Assembly: GCA_016931085.1 (NCBI GenBank) | Contig: JAFGFO010000059.1 | Location: 1-15,850, forward strand | DNA length: 15,850 bases | From: Thermoflexales bacterium | GTDB taxonomy: Bacteria > Chloroflexota > Anaerolineae > Fen-1058 | Direction of reading: 5' to 3' | Part shown: piece after piece, positions 13,771-15,850 of the stretch | Numbering within the stretch: position 1 is the stretch's first letter | How the letters are laid out: each line of letters opens with the position of its first letter | Translations under genes and position numbers: made by a program | The notes under the pieces: model-generated | The model's database searches: none | What the model saw: only the letters and a program-made list of their open reading frames with translations | Told to the model about the DNA's origin: nothing

Positions 13771-15465
13771 TTAGGCTGGCGGCTCGGGCTGGCGTGCAGT
13801 TTGGCCAGTCACCTGGCTGTAAATCGAGAACCACTGCGCCATGGTAGAGAACTCGCGCTCGCGTTCGCGCAGCTCTTTTTGGCGGCGATAGCGCGCCAAC
13901 TGGTGGAAGATATCGCGCTGCACGCCGCGCGGGTCGAGGACGTAATCGAAGGTAAAGTCGCCGCCGGTCGCCGCCGTCTTGATGCGAACGCTGCCGACGT
14001 TGAGCAGGTTGGACCAGATGGTAGGCAGTTGCACCTGGATGTCTTGGATGTTTTCCAGATTGCCGTCCCGCCGGCTTTCTCTCAGCCCGAACGGCCAGCG
14101 TTCGATGTCGATAATATTGTTTGAGGTGAGGATATATTGGTCGTTGCCCCAGTCGGCCCATTCCCACACAAAGCGGCCGATGCCAATGACGATGACCAGC
14201 CACGCGATGGGTTCAAGCCCGACCGGCCATGAAGTGCGAGCGAACCAGGGCTGCAGCAGGGCGAACAAGCCTGCCATCACGACGCCGAGGACCATCGTGA
14301 TGATCGGCCATGCCAATTGCCGGATCAGAATGAGCCAGTGCTTGCGCCAGATCACCCTCCCTTCTTCTTCGATGCGCACCTGGAAGATGTGGCCCAGTCG
14401 CCGCCAAAAAGACAGGCGCGGGGCGATTGCCGGGATCGGCGAGCCGATGGTACGCACGGACTTGAGCAGGCTAGGCAACGGCGACCCAGGCGGGCGAGTC
14501 GCCTTTTCGATCTCGTAGCGAATGGCGGCCTGTTTTTCTTCACGCTTTTCAGCTTCTACTTCTGTTTTTTGTTGGACGATTTGCTGCTGGACGGCCTTGG
14601 CATTGGGCAGGTAGGTAAAGGTGATGCCGCGCACACCGCCGCCAGCGGTTGAAATATGCACGTGAGCAAAGTGAAACCAGGTGGCAAGCAGACCCTCGTG
14701 CTGCAGTTCGACGTTCTGCACGGCTTCCATGGGCAGCTCGGTGCGCGTCTCGCTCAAAAAGGCGACCCGCTCGATATGGACGACGCGGTGGCTGGTGACG
14801 ATGAGAAAATCGTTACTCCAATCGATATAGTACCATACCAGGAGCAAGAGCCAGGCCACCACAGCCGGGACGCTGACGATCCACTTCACCGGTCCCCATT
14901 TACCCATGTAGAGGAAGGCGACAAAGATCAAGGCGACACACGTAATCGCCGCCAACAAGGCGGTCGGGACGACACGCAGCACAGAGATCCAATGCCGGCG
15001 CGTGACCATGAGCGTCGTCTCATCGTCCAATTCCCAGAAAAAGTGCGGCTGCACACCCTCGATGCGCTCACCGCTTTTTTCAAGGATGTGCGCTTTAACG
15101 CGCGGCAGGCGTTGGAGCATGGCCTCGAAATGGCCTTCGACGAAGGAAAATGCGGCCACTTCGCCAACGGCAGAGGCCGTCGCACTGCGCACTTGTTTTT
15201 TCAGCAGCCCTTTCTCGCCAAAGAACTCGTCTCGCCCCATTCGAGTCAGAGTGGTCTCGGCGCCCGCCTCGTCGTGCACGCTCAGTAATATTTGGCCAGA
15301 CTCGATGACATAGAACTTGTCGCTCTCATCGTCTTGCTCAAAGATGATTCCTTCCGGCTTGAAGCGCTCTTGCCCGGCTATCTCGGCGACGAACTCGAGG
15401 TCGTCTTCGCTCAGGTTGGCGAAGAGCGATAAAGTTTGAAGGCGCGGAATGATATTTTCTGGCAT
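13771..15465 (-). CDS. Cyclic-nucleotide-binding domain protein with two membrane-anchored PH (DUF304-like) modules
   Basis: A 564-aa protein. Residues about 8-125 are a CRP-type cyclic-nucleotide-binding domain; the phosphate-binding cassette reads FGEKGLL...RSATA with Glu84 and Arg93 in place, so ligand binding looks possible. Then come transmembrane pair 1 (about 163-188 and 193-214), PH-like module 1 (about 215-290, YYIDWSNDFLIVTSHRVVHIER), a charged Gln/Glu/Lys coiled coil (about 290-325), transmembrane pair 2 (about 378-404 and 416-437), PH-like module 2 (about 440-512, WGNDQYILTSNNIIDIERWP) and a basic tail. The two halves look like an internal duplication of the YdbS/DUF304 unit. ATG 15465 has GAGGG 4 nt upstream; an in-frame GTG at 15492 is less likely. 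It probably senses a nucleotide at the membrane; output unknown. Confidence 0.85.
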   Translation of the reverse strand: MPENIIPRLQTLSLFANLSEDDLEFVAEIAGQERFKPEGIIFEQDDESDKFYVIESGQILLSVHDEAGAETTLTRMGRDEFFGEKGLLKKQVRSATASAVGEVAAFSFVEGHFEAMLQRLPRVKAHILEKSGERIEGVQPHFFWELDDETTLMVTRRHWISVLRVVPTALLAAITCVALIFVAFLYMGKWGPVKWIVSVPAVVAWLLLLVWYYIDWSNDFLIVTSHRVVHIERVAFLSETRTELPMEAVQNVELQHEGLLATWFHFAHVHISTAGGGVRGITFTYLPNAKAVQQQIVQQKTEVEAEKREEKQAAIRYEIEKATRPPGSPLPSLLKSVRTIGSPIPAIAPRLSFWRRLGHIFQVRIEEEGRVIWRKHWLILIRQLAWPIITMVLGVVMAGLFALLQPWFARTSWPVGLEPIAWLVIVIGIGRFVWEWADWGNDQYILTSNNIIDIERWPFGLRESRRDGNLENIQDIQVQLPTIWSNLLNVGSVRIKTAATGGDFTFDYVLDPRGVQRDIFHQLARYRRQKELREREREFSTMAQWFSIYSQVTGQTARQPEPPA

Positions 15466-15522
15466 CTTGCCCTCGTCAGTGATGCTCCTCACGCATACTA
15501 TGGCATACTGTGCCTATCCTAC

Positions 15523-15550
15523 GCGGCACATACCCTGCGGCACATACCCT
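15523..15550. repeat. Two perfect tandem 14-bp repeats
   Basis: GCGGCACATACCCT occurs at 15523-15536 and again, without a gap, at 15537-15550. The second copy runs into the palindrome at 15545-15567. It lies in the leader or promoter of the CNBD-PH gene (minus strand). Confidence 0.8.
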
Positions 15551-15567
15551 ATGCTACGCATAGTATA
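15545..15567. promoter_or_regulatory. Palindrome shared with the left-end promoter region
   Basis: Arms 15545-15554 and 15558-15567 match at 8 of 10 positions; 15549-15567 is identical to 123-141 in the same orientation. On the minus strand it contains TGGTATACT, an extended -10 form, about 95 nt ahead of the CNBD-PH start. It is a candidate operator over that promoter. Confidence 0.5.
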
Positions 15568-15591
15568 CCACAATTCGACCAGGCGCGGGAA

Positions 15592-15630
15592 CTAGACCCT
15601 AAAGGCAATTTGAAGACCTTGAGGGTCTAG
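15592..15630. repeat. 39-bp hairpin element with CTAG at both ends
   Basis: A stem CTAGACCCT (15592-15600) with AGGGTCTAG (15622-15630), one mismatch, then AAGG with CCTT and an 11-nt loop. CTAG at 15627-15630 is also the left border of the following MITE-like copy. There is no T-run, so it is not a classical terminator. Confidence 0.75.
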
Positions 15631-15750
15631 CAAGCTGTCGGAGAGACCTCCGTAGGGCAGGTTTCCATACCTGCCGCAAGCTCGGCGGCTATCCGCAGGA
15701 CGCCTTTGGCGTAGAAAGCCGCCCTACAAAACGCTCTCTCCGACAAGCTC
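15631..15750. mobile_element. MITE-like element, complete copy R2
   Basis: A 120-bp non-coding unit between CTAG at 15627-15630 and CTAG at 15751-15754. The terminal inverted repeats are AGCTGTCGGAGAGA (15633-15646, one base shorter) and TCTCTCCGACAAGCT (15735-15749). Inside are a 7-bp hairpin (15656-15662 with 15669-15675), GGCGGCT/AGCCGCC (15684-15690 with 15717-15723) enclosing an ACGCC-TTT-GGCGT hairpin (15700-15712), and GTAGG/CCTAC closing the set, a branched cloverleaf-like fold. It resembles a miniature inverted-repeat element; no transposase is nearby. Confidence 0.75.
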
Positions 15751-15754
15751 CTAG

Positions 15755-15850
15755 GAGCTTGTTGGAGAGACACCCGTAGGGCAGGTTTCCATACCTGCCA
15801 CAGGCGCGGCGGCTATCCGCAGGACGCCTTTGGCGTAGAAAGCCGCCCTA
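15755..15850. mobile_element. MITE-like element, copy R3 (right end outside window)
   Basis: Same orientation as R2, starting right after the shared CTAG with GAGCTTGTTGGAGAGA (15755-15770). It is nearly identical to R1 in the overlapping part and differs from R2 around 15799-15807. The junction R2-CTAG-R3 is itself a 36-bp near-perfect palindrome (15735-15770, one mismatch per arm). Confidence 0.75.

Larger units (their letters stand above)
15466..15850. other. Gene-free right end: promoter region plus nested repeats
   Basis: 385 nt without a convincing gene. From left to right it holds related ATACTATG/ATACTGTG strings at 15495-15512, the tandem 14-mers (15523-15550), the palindrome shared with the left end (15545-15567), a CTAG-bordered hairpin (15592-15630) and two MITE-like copies (15631-15850). 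Confidence 0.7.

Noticed and set aside
13751..14203. N-terminal extension of the deformylase frame
   Set aside because: It lies wholly within the CNBD-PH gene in another frame; the ATG at 13750 has a Shine-Dalgarno and gives the family's normal length.
1..15850. Whole window as a composite transposon bounded by the MITE-like copies
   Set aside because: No transposase or integrase is present, the outer copies are in direct orientation, and the cargo includes housekeeping genes such as def, ubiX and S1.
15631..15850. CRISPR array or tRNA-like gene in the right-end repeats
   Set aside because: The repeats are 120-bp units with terminal inverted repeats, not short repeats with unique spacers, and the folds lack tRNA landmarks such as the T-loop sequence or a CCA-type acceptor end.

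Overview
The window is a GC-rich stretch of bacterial chromosome. Its gene content (a YfhO-type membrane protein beside a GT39-like membrane glycosyltransferase with a C-terminal beta domain, a cyclic-nucleotide-binding protein fused to two membrane PH modules, a short S1 protein) and its many short palindromic intergenic repeats suggest a Chloroflexota genome, probably Anaerolineae. That assignment is inference from gene style; there is no rRNA or other marker to prove it.

Layout: positions 214-10079 read rightwards and 15465-10245 read leftwards, converging on a bidirectional hairpin terminator at 10190-10239. The plus-strand block opens with a tight operon of a GAF-domain protein, a DUF692/MNIO-like TIM barrel and a PIG-L-type deacetylase. 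A probable promoter then leads into a GH4 glycosidase and a BadF/N-acetylglucosamine-kinase-like protein. Together the last three enzymes look like an amino-sugar salvage module comparable in logic to the enterobacterial chitobiose pathway. Two large multi-pass envelope-glycan proteins follow, then a tiny Cys4 protein with a hyperacidic tail.

The minus-strand block is more housekeeping: a CNBD-PH-PH membrane protein, peptide deformylase (def), flavin prenyltransferase (ubiX), an unknown 124-aa protein, a nitrilase-family amidase and a three-domain S1 RNA-binding protein. Two strong sigma70-type promoters are embedded in the 3' ends of upstream genes here. One of them, ahead of the S1 gene, matches consensus perfectly.

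The most notable content is non-coding. (1) A roughly 120-bp MITE-like element with 15-16 bp terminal inverted repeats, CTAG borders and internal hairpins occurs once at the left edge and twice in tandem at the right edge. (2) A 19-bp palindrome-rich string is shared by the two outermost promoter regions. (3) A 19-bp palindrome is repeated three times before the acidic-protein gene and recurs once, imperfectly, at the predicted 5' end of the S1 transcript. (4) A CTGARAC heptad repeat abuts the start codons of two unrelated genes that lack Shine-Dalgarno sequences. No transposase, tRNA, rRNA or CRISPR array was seen.
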